From Cavia porcellus (taxonomy: Eukaryota; Chordata; Mammalia; Rodentia; Caviidae), in contig NW_026947486.1 in assembly GCF_034190915.1 (NCBI RefSeq), forward strand, positions 16,146,001-16,210,000: a stretch of DNA of 64,000 bases. Direction: 5' to 3'. This document shows, piece after piece, positions 1 through 11,470 of this stretch (within the stretch, counting starts at the first letter, position 1; every line of letters starts with the position of its first letter). The position numbers and the translations under genes were made by a program. A model generated the notes under the pieces. The model ran no database searches. It was not told where the DNA came from and worked only from the letters and a program-made list of their open reading frames with translations.

Positions 1-2735
1 ACAGTTTGACTCCAGCAGAGGACTTTCTGGGCCCAGGCAGTCCTGCGGGAGCAGGGCGCGGTGGTGACTCCAGCCACACATCCCCCTCTCGGGCGGGCTT
101 GGTGAAAAGTGCCTGGCCTGCGTGACGCTGCTGGCAGACCCAGTAGGCTGGCCCAACCCACATCCCAGAGCCTGATGGTGGCCGGGAGGGGCGACCCCCA
201 CGTAGGCTGCCTGGTCCGTAACTCCCTGGTGCGCTGCGGTGGGCGTGAACAACTAACCGGCGCAATTCGATCAGGCTGTGGATGACAGGGAGAGAAGCTG
301 GGTCTCCTATATCAGCTTGCATATATAAGGAACAGAGAATATGGGAAGAGGCAGCAACAAGAAAGGCTCCTCGGCCCCCAATCCTGAGAAACAGGCAATA
401 GCGGACACCGCACCAATAGACATAAAGCGCCATATAGAGAGCCTCATAGACCAATTCAGGAATGAAGTTATCAACGACCTGAAGCTAGAAGTATGCAGAA
501 TAATTAGAGAAATGCTAAGCACCACCCAAGAAAAAACAGATGGTGGAATGGAAGAACAGAAAAAGAGGGGAGAATTGTTTGATGGAGAAAACAGAGAAAG
601 CATAGAATACGTGAAGCAGGTTCAAAGGGACTACCAAGAAACTAAGAAGTCTATCGAAGACTGGCATAACAGTTTGAAAGAAACTAAGGACAGACTATCT
701 GAACTGGAGGGCAGACTTGTAATATGGGAGAATGAAATGAAAAACTTCTTAAAAATAACAAAGAAACAAACAGCAATAATACAAAGACAAGAAGATGATA
801 AGAGGATCCATAACTTAAGTATTAAGAACATAAAAGAAGAAGTAGGGACACAAACAAGTGAACTACAAAAGCTACTCACAGAAATAATCCAGGAGAATTT
901 TCCTAATTTAGCAAAAGGTAAAGATACTCAGATGTATGAGGCATACAGGACCCCAGCTACCTACAACCCAAACAGAGCAACACCCAGGCATATAATATTA
1001 AAATTTCCAGAAATCAATACAAGAACAGAATATTAAAAGCTGTCAGAGACAAGAAACAGACCACTTACAAGGGAACACCCATCAGAATTACAGCAGATTT
1101 CTCTGCACAAACCATCAAATCACGAAGAGTGTGGGTTGAAATAATTCAAGCTTTGAAAGATAATAATCTTCAGTCAAGATTGAGATATCCTGCACAACTG
1201 TCCCTGGAAATTGATGGAAAAACAAGGTGCTTCCAGGATAAAGAGGAACTGAGGGAATTTGCAACCACCAATTCAACTCTACAGAGAGTATTGCAGGATA
1301 TTCTAAAAAAAGAAAAATACAAAGAATCCAGAAATAATGGCAGAGAGGCCACAACGAATGGAGCAGAGAACAAAATGAAGAAGACAAACTGACAGCTACT
1401 GACAGAAAAAGAGCTCAACAGAAATGAGGCAGAGAAGGTTGGATGATAGGAACAGCTATTTTGGAGAAAATGACATCTTAATAGGTAATACTGATTTAGT
1501 ATCATCTTGTTTTGAAGTCTCATCTAGCTTTTGTTCTTCTGTCTCTAATGGTCTAAATAGGCTGTATCTTACTGGATTTTATTATGTACGATAGTATAAG
1601 CAAAAACCTTTTAAAGACAAGGAGATTATACAGAAACCATTGTTCATTTTCTGTTAGTCAATTCTAAATACTCTGTAATGCTGTCATTCTCTTAAACGGT
1701 TTTACATTGTTTTGATATACTTAATGCTACAGTATACGAAGTTGTACTCAAGGATTTCAAGGAAAGAGACAATATGGTAACTACTTTTGGGTCGGGATTA
1801 TCTGGTGGTGAAACACTATTCTGCTTAAATGGTTATGTTTTCATCTGCGCTGTTTCACTGTTATGCCCTTTTTTATCTCAATCTCCACTCCATTATTTAC
1901 TTTTTAATTTTTATCCGTTTAATTAAAGGAAAAAAATAGCAGGATTTATTATAGTAACCCACTTTGACTTTCCATTATCTCGATTTGAAGCCCTGTATTA
2001 CTCTCACCATCTGGTTTTTGACTGATGTTCCCCTATTCTGTTTTGCTGGATAGTATCAGGTTCGAAAGTTTAGGCATCAGCTGTGAAGATAATGAGATTC
2101 ATTGTAATGCCCATTCTCATTGACTTTTATTTACTTTTGAAGACCTACAATGTCTCCAATATTTTGGTTTTGTCGGTTTTGTTCTTTACTGTTTTGTTCA
2201 ATTTTATTATAACTAATGATATAGGCAATTCTATTAGAGATAGCGGGAGGCATTATGGTAACCATTGTTGATCACCTTGTATTATGTTTTTACATTATCT
2301 ATTATGTCCACCCTTTTGACTTGACCGATTCTGTTCTGTTATGTCGCATTTGGTTTTACTCTCTTCCAAAAAAGTAATAAGAATGGTGGGAGCAATGAAA
2401 CCCAAAATGTGTAATAGTCATTGTACAAAAGAGAGGAAAAGAAAGTGCTCTAAACTATATAACTACATGTATATTTAAGTGTATAAGATAGAAAATGATA
2501 TCATAGAGTTTTATTGGATCATTGAATAGAACTGTTTGCAGTATCATTATTGGAATGTCCACTTTACAAGCTTTAATTTTGTGACTTGAACAATTATTTT
2601 TAAGATGACAATATGTAATCCATTAACTAGTGATTTCCTACTGTTCATTTTTTTTTCTGTAAATCTGTATAACTTGTACCCTTTCTCTGCTTTTTTTCTT
2701 TTCTCCTTAAATAAAATTTTAAAAAACGTTTTGAA
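1..2735 (+). mobile_element. HAL1-like ORF1-only L1 element (copy H1), 5' end outside window
   Basis: The segment reads as the last ~340 bp of an L1-type 5'UTR, one ORF1 (341-1392), and an L1-type 3'UTR ending in a CCTTAAATAAAATTTTAAAAAA tail region near 2735. There is no ORF2: about 30 bp after the ORF1 stop the sequence enters 3'UTR homologous to that of the full-length L1 at 24213-31469 (compare 2080-2735 with the reverse complement of about 24215-24850). The G+C-rich 5'UTR shares blocks with copy H2 near 12000-12360. Direct observation: ORF1 joined to 3'UTR. Established knowledge: half-L1 (HAL1) elements have this layout and depend on L1 ORF2 in trans. Inference: a relatively young HAL1-like copy. 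Confidence 0.8.
341..1392 (+). pseudogene. L1-type ORF1 (RNA-binding nucleic acid chaperone) of HAL1-like copy H1, one frameshift
   Basis: ORF1p is the trimeric RNA-binding protein that packages LINE RNA into a cytoplasmic RNP. The reading frame starts MGRGSNKK at 341, followed by a long heptad-rich coiled coil (roughly residues 25-170), then the RRM (conserved ENFP and EAYRTPA segments) and a C-terminal domain with RDKKQTTYKG and YPAQLSLEIDG-like stretches. A one-base deletion near 1013 (ATCAA where copy H2 has ATTCAA) shifts the frame between the RRM and the C-terminal domain. The second half is open from there to the TGA at 1390-1392. No in-frame stop is seen otherwise, and allowing for the lost base the protein would be about 350 residues, the usual ORF1 length here. 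The N-terminus (MGRG..NKK) differs from the MTKRKTK start of the full-length L1s in this window. Confidence 0.85.
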
Positions 2736-3903
2736 ATAGGTTTTTGTTAAAGTATTTCCTAGTGTTAGCGTTAAATAATTTCCTTAGAAAAATTCATGCC
2801 CACAATTTAAAACTAGTTTATTGGTCTCACTTTTTAATACTATATAAGTTTTAACATCACTACCTGTGCTAAGGCTGGTTTGATATCAGTATTCATTAAC
2901 AACTGAAGGAAAGTTCTGAACAAGATGACTTGCTTGATTTTGCAAATGAACAGATTTCTATGGAAAAAAGTTATCTTTGTATATGATCTTCTAAAACATA
3001 CCTGTGTTTAACAATTGAAATCAAGGGAACTTGTAGATGGAAAACACAAGTTCATCATGAACATTTTTGTTTATAACTCAGGAAGTCCAAAAGCCATCTA
3101 GTACCTTAATTACATTGATTGAAAGAGAAAACATGGAACTAAAAGCAAAGGAGAAGCCAGAGAGGAAAACAAACAAGGACCAAAGCTTCAGCAAGTGTTG
3201 ATGAACACATGCAGGTGTACAGATTGTTACATTTCTTTTTTTTCTTTATAAGAAACACTACTGTGCTATTGATCTGCAAGGTTTTTGTTTTACTTTTATA
3301 AATGATACAGTTGAATTACTTAAAGTAAAAATTTAACTTGACTGCATTAGGAAAATATGTCATAATAAAAGGTCTTAACAGTCTGGGGAGGTGTGTATTA
3401 CAAATGCTAAGAGTGCACACATTTTTGCGAGTGTCCTAATTTTAGAATAATTTAAGGACTGTTAGGAAAATGGTGGATTTTTACACTTCACTGTTAGCTT
3501 CTAAGCTTTGACCTACTGCCCCGGTGATGTCTTAGCAATGCAAAAGCAGGCATTTTAAAGAAAGTTTAATGTGTTTGTGGATATAGTTTGTGTTTATGTT
3601 AGTCTTGTCATGAAAAATAATCTCTCTGCTTGTTTGTAGACATGGAAGCATAAAATGTGTCTGATGGTTGAGGAAGAAAATGAAGCCAAAACTATGAATG
3701 CATATTTGTGGCATAATCAAAATGTACAATATTCATGCATTTAAAGGCACTTCTTTGAAAGGGATCAGAGTCATCTGTTTATTGTGATGTATTATGTAGT
3801 TTCACTTTTAAATGCATCTGCTCTACTGAAGTTTTTGATCATTAACATTAACAAGTAATAAAATAAGCTTTACTAAAACAAACAAACAAAAAAATCAAAA
3901 AAA
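2736..3903 (+). other. Non-L1 segment ending in AATAAA and A-rich tail: candidate 3' transduction of H1 or retrocopy
   Basis: Between the H1 3' end and the old L1 at 3904 lies ~1.17 kb unrelated to any repeat I recognise. It ends with AATAAA (3857-3862), a short gap, then an A-rich tail (3875-3903, broken by C and T). At 3082 a good splice-acceptor-like sequence (TTTGTTTATAACTCAG) precedes 40 open codons that end with TGA at 3199-3201. The codons are rich in Lys and Glu (LIERENMELKAKEK), and I do not recognise the gene. The segment may be sequence carried along by H1 through read-through to a downstream poly(A) signal, an independent retrocopy, or a native gene 3' end. The downstream L1 begins abruptly in mid-ORF2 right after the A-rich tail, which favours insertion. 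Confidence 0.5.
3082..3201 (+). other. Possible terminal coding exon (40 codons), unidentified
   Basis: Open codons run from GAAGTCCAAAAG to TGA, directly after a pyrimidine-rich tract and AG. The predicted peptide is hydrophilic and Lys/Glu-rich, with no domain I can name. About 670 bp of 3'UTR-like sequence and an AATAAA follow. An ORF this short occurs by chance, so support rests only on the combination of acceptor, stop and poly(A) signal. Confidence 0.2.
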
Positions 3904-6900
3904 GGAATGCTATTGATTTCTGAGTAGTGATTTTGTATCCAGCTACATTACTGAATTTATTCATTATATCTAAGTGTCTTTCAATGGAGTTTAGGAGGTC
4001 TTCTATGTAGAGTATCATGTCATCTGCAAACAATGATAATTTAACTTCGTTTCCTGTCTTTACCCATTTTATTTCTCTATCTTGTCTAATTGCTCTGGCT
4101 AGTATTTCCAGCACTATATTAATAGGAGTGGTGATAAAGGATATCCTTGTCTTGTGCCTGATTTTAAAGCAAAGGCCTTCAGTTTTTGACCATTTGGTAT
4201 GATACTGGCTGTTGGTTTGTCATAGATGGCCTTTATTATATTGAGGTAAAGATCATCTATTTCAATTTTCTGTAAATTTCTTATCATGAATGAATGTTGG
4301 ACCTCATCGAAAGCTTTTTCTGTATCTATAGAAATGATCATGTGATTCTTACTTTTGGCTATATTGATATGGTGGATTACATTTATTGATTTGCGTATGT
4401 TGAACCATCCTTGCATTCCTGGGATGAATCCCACTTGGTCATGGTGTATAATCTTCTTGATGATTTGCTGCATCGTATTTGCCAATATTTTATTGAGGAT
4501 TTTGCATCTCTGTTCATTAGGGAGATTGCTCTATAGTTCTCTTTTTTAGTTGGGTCTTTCTCAGGTTTTGGTACTAGAGTAATATTTGCTTCCAGAAATG
4601 ACTTAGGAAGGATTGCTTCACTTTCAATTTCATTGATAGTTTGAGGAGTGTTGGCATTAGGTCTTCTTTGTATTTCTTGTAGAATTCTGCATTGAGTCCA
4701 TCTGGGCCTGGGCTCTTCTTTGTAGGTCAGGACTTAATTACATGTTCAATTTCATTAATAGAGATTGGGTTATTCAGCAGTTTTACATCCTCTTGATCTA
4801 GCTTTAGTACTTCATATGTTTCTAGGAATCTGTCTATTTCTTCTGTGTTATTGAACCTTTGAGAGTAGAGGTTTTTGAAATAGGTGTTGATGATCTTCTG
4901 TATTTCTGTAGAGTCTGTAGTGATTTCACATTTTTCATTTCTTATTGCATGCAATTGAGCTTTTTCTTCCTTTTTTTAAAAATAAGGTTGCCTATACTTT
5001 GAAGACAATAAGATTCACTAAGATACCCATTCTGGTTTGACTATTGTCTTCTTTGGAAGTCCTGTAATGTTTACAATGCCTAAGTTTTATTGGTCTTGTT
5101 CTCTACTGTTTTGTCCAACTTTATAATATCTAATAAGATAGACAATTCTTTTTAAGGAAACAAGGGACAACGTTGATAACCATTGTTGATAAACTTGTAC
5201 TCTGTTCTACACCATGTGCTACGTCTATCCTTGGTATTGACTGACAGCTTTGTTTTGCCATATTTGACTGTATTCTCCCCCCCCCCCAAAGAAAGTAATA
5301 AGCACTAAGGAGTAATAAAATCCAAGATGTGTAAATTTTGTTGTAAAAAAGAGAGGGAAAAAAAGAGAAAAGGAGCTCTAACGGATATAACAGCAAGTGT
5401 GTTTGGGGGTGTTAAATAGCTGACTTTATCAATGTTTTTGGAACATTGAACACAGCTGTTTGCAGTCTCCCTGTTTGAATGTCCACCTTGTGTTCTTTGA
5501 TAGTGTGATTTGAGGAACTATTTTCAAGAAAATAGTGTGTAATCTACTAGCAGGTAATTTCTTACTGTTATGGTTTTTTGTTTTGTTTTGTTTTGTAGTT
5601 CTGTATTGCGTGTACCCTTACGCCGCTTTGGTTTGTTTTGTGTTTTTCTCTTTTTCCTCTTAAATAAAAAAAAAAAAGAAAAAAAATAAGGTTGCCTAGG
5701 GACTTATTGATTTTATTTTTTCTTTCAAAGAACCAACTCTTTGATTGGTTGATTCTTTGGATTGTTTTCTTAGTCTCTATTGCATTGATTTCTGCTATGA
5801 TTTTTATAATTTCCTCTCTTCTTTTGGCTTTGGGCTTGACTTGCTCTTCTTTTTCTAGCTGTTTGATGTATAGCATCAGGTTATTTATTTGTATTCTTTC
5901 TGTTTTCCTGATGTGGGAACTCAGTGTAATAAATTTTCCTCTGAAGACGGCTTTCACTGCATTCCACAGATTCCGGTAAGTTGTATCTGTATTGTCATTT
6001 TCTTGTAGGTATTGTTTAATTTGTTCTTTAATTTCCCCTGTGACCCACTGATTACTCAAGAGTGTGTTATTCAGTTTCCATGTGTTTGTGGGATTTTTTC
6101 AGTACCTTTTATCATTAATTTCATTAATTAATCTAATTTCAAAGTGCTATGATCCAATAACATGCAAGGGATAATTTCATTTTTTCCCATTTATTTAAAT
6201 ATGTTCTGTGAGCTAATATATGGTATATTTTAGAGAATAACAAAGGTACTGCTGAGAAAAATGTGTAGTCTGATGTTGGATGGAACACTGTATATGTCTG
6301 TCAAGTCTATTTGTTCGCATGTGTGATTCAGTTCTGTTATTTCTTTGCTGATTTTCTGCCTGGTTGATCTGTCCCTTGATGTCAGTGGTGTGTTAAGGTC
6401 TCTTGTTACAGTTGTGTTACTGATAATTTGATTTTTCATTTCTGTTAATAGTTGTTTTATATAACTGGGTGCTCTGGAATTTGGTGCGTGTATATTTAAG
6501 ATAGTTATCTCTTCCTCTTGGAGTGTTCCCCTAACGAGTATGTAGTGACCTTCTTTGTCTTTTCTGATCATCGTTGGTTTAGAGTTCACATTGTCTGCAA
6601 ACAGACCGGCTACTCCTGCTTTTTTTTGGATTCCTGTTGCATGAAGTATTGTTTTCCATCCTTTGACTTTCAGTCTGTGAGTGTCTTTCTGGGTTAGATG
6701 GATTTCCTGTAAACAGCATATGGTTGGATTTTGTTTCTTGATCCACTCTGCCAGTCTGTTTCTTTTAATTCATTCATTGAGACCATTTACATTAATGATT
6801 ATAACTGTTATATATTGGTTTATTGTTGACATGTTATCTTTCTGCTGTTGCATTTTTATCTTTCTGTTCTGTTTGTCTGCTTTGCTTAGTGGTTTTTTCC

Positions 6901-7308
6901 TTTGTGTATGTAAACTGTCTTTCAATATTCTTTTCAAGGTTGGCTTGGTGATCATGAAGTTCTTCAGCTGTTCTTTGTCATGGAAGTATCTTATTATACC
7001 ATTGATTTTGAGTGATAGCTTTGCAGGGTACATCAATCTAGGTTGGAAATCATTTTCCTTTAGGATCTGGAATACTTCACTCCATGCTCTTCTTGACTTT
7101 GTTTGTGCTGAGAAGTCTGTTGTGATTCTGATAGGTCTTCCTTTATAGGTGATCTGTCTTTTCTCTCTGGCAGCTTTTAATAATCTATTCTTGTGTTCCT
7201 GGTGATTATTATATGTCTGGGTGTAGTTTTATTTTGGTTATGACTATTTGGAGTTATATATGCTTCACTGAACCTGATATCCGTTTCTAGTCTCATGCTT
7301 GGGACATA
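3904..7308 (-). mobile_element. Old L1 (L1-E), ORF2 plus ORF1 C-terminal part, main body
   Basis: On the minus strand this reads ORF1 C-terminal half (about 7308-6890), ORF2 endonuclease (from the ATG at 6851-6853 down to about 6100), linker, and reverse transcriptase with the SLFADD motif near 4035-4015. Multiple stops and frameshifts make it non-functional. The 3' part of ORF2 and the 3'UTR are missing at the left: the element starts abruptly in the RT domain after the A-rich tail at 3903, so the rest may lie left of the window. It is interrupted by a younger 5'-truncated L1 at 4994-5681. At 7308 the sequence switches strand (see 7309-7790). Confidence 0.85.
4994..5681 (+). mobile_element. 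5'-truncated L1 3'UTR copy with 16-bp TSD, nested in L1-E
   Basis: The 688-bp insert matches the 3'UTR of the full-length L1 at 24213-31469 (reverse complement of 24213-24860) and ends in AATAAA plus an A-rich tail. It is flanked by identical copies of AAAAATAAGGTTGCCT at 4978-4993 and 5682-5697. L1-E ORF2 sequence is continuous across the insertion once one TSD copy is removed. The nick on the minus strand would be TTTTT/AAAA, matching the L1 endonuclease consensus. A run of about 10 C lies at 5278-5288, inside the 3'UTR. Confidence 0.95.
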
Positions 7309-7790
7309 ATAACAATTGAAATAAACAAGCAACTCTGGGAAGCTTTAAAGCAATTCAAACTAGTAATAATCTCCCAGGTAAAAGAAGAAATGATAAAAGA
7401 AATGAAACAGATGGTGAACATACCTAAAGAAAACACAGTTAAAAAATTGGAGGAACTAAACAAAAAGATAGAATCCCTAGATGAGCAATATAAGAAACAA
7501 ACAGAATACATAAAGCAGATGCACAGAGATATACAGAAAATCAAAAACTTCACTGAAAGCTGTAAAAACCACCTCAATGAAAGTGAAGATAGAATTTCAG
7601 ACCTTGAATACAGGATTGCAGCTCATGTACAGGAAAGGAAAGATCTTTCAAAAAGAACAAAGAATCAGAAAATAACAATTGAACAACTGCAAGATGACAC
7701 AAAGAAAAACAACATAAAATTTACAGGGCTTAATAAAAAAGAAGGGGACAACATAAAGGACATCAAGAGGATATTTAGAGAAGTAATACC
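7309..7790 (+). mobile_element. Inverted 5' segment of L1-E (twin-priming product): ORF1 N-terminal half
   Basis: The plus strand encodes the ORF1 coiled coil and start of the RRM, from the residues matching ATEIDKQL to FREVI. The minus-strand body ends at the ORF1 segment PSMRSETD, so only about four ORF1 codons are missing between the two arms. An open stretch (7390-7806) covers the coiled coil. This head-to-head arrangement with near-contiguous breakpoints is the classic 5' inversion of L1. Confidence 0.85.
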
Positions 7791-8087
7791 TGGACAGCTA
7801 TTTTGAAGAGCATGAGAGACATTATGGCATCCATTGTGGACTTCCCTATTGTCTGGTTTTGAAGACCTGAAATGCCTTCATCAACCTGTTATGATCAGTT
7901 TAATACAATTTTTTTGTATGAATTCATTGTGTGTGAAGATATGGACAACTATTTAGAATAAAACAGACAAAATGATAGTGAAGATCTCTTGTTGTCTTCC
8001 TTTGAAATCTGTGTCTCTTACATTGTTTTCTTTTGATCTGTTTTGTTCTGTTTAATTTTACCCTCTTTAAAATAAAATTTAAAAACT
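7791..8087 (+). mobile_element. L1/HAL1-type 3'UTR fragment
   Basis: This matches the reverse complement of the H4 3'UTR (46859-47130): the GGACAGCTATTTTGAAGAG and GAAGATATGGACAACTATTT blocks occur in the same order, and it ends in TTTAAAATAAAATTTAAAAA. The 5' boundary is the right end of the L1-E inversion. Confidence 0.7.
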
Positions 8088-8877
8088 AAAGTACCATATC
8101 AAGAAAATGGTATGAGCACCAGTAAACAATCTCATGCTGTATCTCAAGCTTCTATAGAAAGAAGAGCAAGTCAGATCCAAAGCCTACACAATAGAGAAAA
8201 TTGAAAATATCAGAGGAGAAATTAATACAATTGAGACTAAAAAAAACCAAAGAATTAATTAATCAAGTAGCTGGGTTTTTTGAGAGAATAAACAAAATTG
8301 ATTAACATCTAGCCAATTTTATTAACACAAAGAAAGAAAAAAACTCAAAATCATGCATTGAGGAATGAAAAGAGAGAAATTACTAGAGATCCCATGGAAA
8401 TTCAAAAGATCAGGAATACCTACTTGAAATTCTCCAGTCACACAGGGTGTAAAACAGAGAGGAAATGGAAAGATTTCTAGAAACATATGAACTACCAAAC
8501 TCAACCAAGAAGATATAATAATTTTGAATATCAAAATATCAGCAATTGAAATTTAAAATGTGATTAAAACTTACAAACAAAGAAAAGTCCAAGTCCTGAT
8601 GGATTCATGGCTGAATTGTACAAGAAATTTAGAGAAGATTTTACAACACTCCTTAAACTCTTCAATGAAATTGAAAGGGAAGCAATCCTCCCTAACTCAT
8701 TTCTGGAGGCAAGTTTTATTCTGATACCAAAACCAGAGAAGGCCCCAAACAAAAAGGAGAACTATAGACCAATCTCACTAATGAACATTGATACAAAGAT
8801 TCTCAATAAAATATTGGCAAATAAAATGCAGCAAATCATCAGTAAGATTATAAATCACAACCAACTAGTTTTTTTTT
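8088..8877 (+). mobile_element. Degenerate L1 ORF2 fragment (linker to early RT)
   Basis: Plus-strand translation shows diverged ORF2 including the block [20 protein letters not shown] (8690-8755) and [20 protein letters not shown], ending at NHNQLVFF just before a T-run. Frameshifts and stops are present upstream of 8600. Confidence 0.8.
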
Positions 8878-10725
8878 AGTTTTAAAGAGAATAAAACAAA
8901 AGAGAACAGAAGATAGAAAATCAGAACAGATCAATGTAAGTAACACAGCACTTCACACAAGACAACCGGATATCAACATTTGCTACCATAATGTATCTTT
9001 TCTTTGAGATAGTTGAGCATACCTTCACACACAATAAAATCAAACATAAAAAAGTATAAAACCTATCAAGGGAATGAAGGTATTACAGAATATTCAAAAC
9101 CAAATAACACAAAATAAATAATGGCTTCCATAATATGTCATTTTTCTTAAAATTTTGTTTATACTATCACACATAATAAAATCTAATAAGACACAACAAG
9201 ATAGAACCAATGAAAACAGAAGAAAAAAACATGGTAGGACTACAAAGCAAGACAGTAGTAAATCAGCAATGGCTGCCATAATAATTTGTTTTCTTCAAAG
9301 TAGCAAAACAAAATAAAGCCATTCCCACCAATGAATGAAAACATTATAAGACTTCAAAGTAACATAGTGGGAAAGAATGACTACCGTAAAATCTTATGTA
9401 CTCTTACCATTTCTTACTCTAAGGAGACTATATGGTGCTTACACATGTGAGTTTGATTTATTTCGCTTATGAGTATGTTCTCGAGTTGCATCCATTTATT
9501 TATAAATATCACAATGCGATCATTCTTTATCACTGAGTAGTACTCCATTGTATAAAAATACCACAACTTTTTATTCATTCCTCAGTTGATGGGCACTTAG
9601 GTTTTTTCCAAGATCTGGCTATTATAAAATGTGCTTCTATAAACATGAGTGCACATATATCACTGTGGTATGATGCTTTCAGTTCTTCTGAGAATATGCC
9701 CAGAAGTGGAATAGCTGGATCAAATGGAACTTCCAGGGCCAGATTTTTGAGTAATCTCAAGTCTGACTTCCACAGTGCGTGCACCAGTCTACACTCCCAC
9801 CAACAGTGCAGAAGAGTTACTTTTTCCCCACAGCTTCTCCAACACTTGTTGTTGGTAGATTTCTTGATCCTGGCTATTCTTTCTGGGGTGAGATAGAATC
9901 TCAGTGTGGTTTTAGTTTGTATTTCTCTAACGACCAATGATGCTGAACGTTTTTTCATATATTTATTTGCCCTTTGTATTACTTCATCTGAGAACTGTGC
10001 ATTCATCTCAGATGCCCATTTTTTGATTGGGTCTTTGAATTTTGGGGGTCTGATTTTTAAAAATTCTTTATATATTTTAGACAAAAGTCCTTTGTCTGAG
10101 GGACAGTTCACTAAGGTTTTTTCCCCCAATTTTTGGATTTCCTTATCACTATGATAGAGATTTCTTTCACCATGCAGAACCTTTTTAATAAGATGTGATC
10201 CCAAGTGTTGATTCTTTGAAGTACTTTGTGTGCAGTTTGGGTCCTGTTCATGAATTCTCTACCTACCCCTATGTATTCAAGATTTCTGCCTACTTTGTCT
10301 TCCAGTGGATTTAGTGTTTCTGTTTCAATATTTAGATCTTTGATTCATTTTGGCTTTAGCTTAGTACATGGTGCTAGGCATGGTTCTAGTTTTGGTTTTT
10401 GACATATGGAGAGCCAAATTTTCTAGCACCATTTATTAAAGAATGTATCTTTCTTCCAGTGAACATGTTTGGCCCCTTTCTCAAAGATAAGGTGACTAAG
10501 TTAGTTTGTAGTTGTAGTCGTATCTTCTAATCCATTCCATTGATCTTCAGATCTGTTTTTATTCCAGTACTATGTTGATTTTATTACAGTAACTTTATTG
10601 TGTAACTTCAAGTCAGGGATTGTGTTGCCTCCTGCCTTGTCTTTGTTGCTTAGAATTGCCTTTGGTGTTCTAGGTCTCTTCTGGTTCCAAATGAATTTCA
10701 GGTGTGATTTGTCCATATATATGAG
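8878..10725 (-). mobile_element. 5'-truncated L1 (L1-F): ORF2 C-terminal third plus 3'UTR
   Basis: The element starts with a T-run at 8869-8878 (poly(A) of a minus-strand copy) and a 3'UTR of diverged ~140-bp repeats (CTACCATAATGTATCTTTTC near 8982, CTTCCATAATATGTCATTTT near 9124, CTGCCATAATAATTTG near 9273). It continues into the ORF2 C-terminus (open 10204-9575), which keeps the C-x3-C-x7-H-x4-C zinc-knuckle-like motif ([18 protein letters not shown]). The 5' truncation falls near 10725 in the thumb/C-terminal region. No clear TSD was found. Confidence 0.85.
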
Positions 10726-11078
10726 GTATGTAAATTAAAGCAGCATTGAGTTTTCATCTCATTTTGGAAAGAATGCCTACCATCAAGAAATCAACTGATA
10801 ACAAATGATGGTGGGGATGTGGGAAAAAAGGAACATTTCTCCACTGTCAGTGGAAATCAGTGAAGAGAATGGTTTGCACTGTCATTGTTTGATTGTCTCC
10901 ACTTTTTATGTTTTGATTTTGTAACTTGAACAACTATTTCTAAGATGACAATATGTAACTTACTCACTAGTGATTTCTCAGTGTTGTTAGATTTTGAGAT
11001 TCTGTATTATTTCTACCTTTTACTCTGTTTTGATTTTGTTCTCTAAATAAAAAATAAAATTTAAAAAATAATAAAATC
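10726..11078 (+). mobile_element. L1 3' fragment: short ORF2 C-terminal piece fused to 3'UTR end
   Basis: At 10727-10860 the plus strand encodes a diverged piece of the ORF2 C-terminus (the region before and including GCGKKGT-like residues). It then jumps directly to L1 3'UTR sequence ending in CTCTAAATAAAAAATAAAATTTAAAA at about 11070, so an internal deletion is evident. Confidence 0.7.
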
Positions 11079-11470
11079 AGGAACCGTCCAAGACATTAAA
11101 AGCACACTTTGCAGACAACGGGATGGAGTTGACTTAAAGAAGGGGGCCAGCAGCCAGAATCATGGCAGTGAGAATGAAAGAGAAGGAATAAATGTGAGAG
11201 GTGATAGCAACCAGGCATAGTATGCCTGGTTTCAAACTGAATTAATAAAGAAAATGAAGAAGGAAGAATCTATGGAAACTAAGAATTTTCCAATCTAGAT
11301 GCTTAGGAGAAAATAGTACTAGTGAAGGAAGACTGGAATGAAGTAGAGGAGCTATTTGTAATAAGACAACAATCCCCATTTGGGGCCTCTGAAACTAAAT
11401 GTTATCTCCTTATATTGATCTTATTAAGTAATCTCTATGGTTATGATTGTTTAAATGTAAGATTTGACAC
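11079..11470. other. Unassigned spacer
   Basis: AT-rich sequence with no repeat or gene I recognise. The short ORF at 11322-11552 runs into the L1 fragment and has no family features. Confidence 0.4.

Noticed and set aside
8878..10725. TSD search for L1-F, to show simple insertion into the ORF2 fragment at 8088-8877
   Set aside because: No matching direct repeat at 8868-8878 and 10720-10735, and the plus-strand L1 on the right does not continue the left fragment. Insertion history is unresolved.
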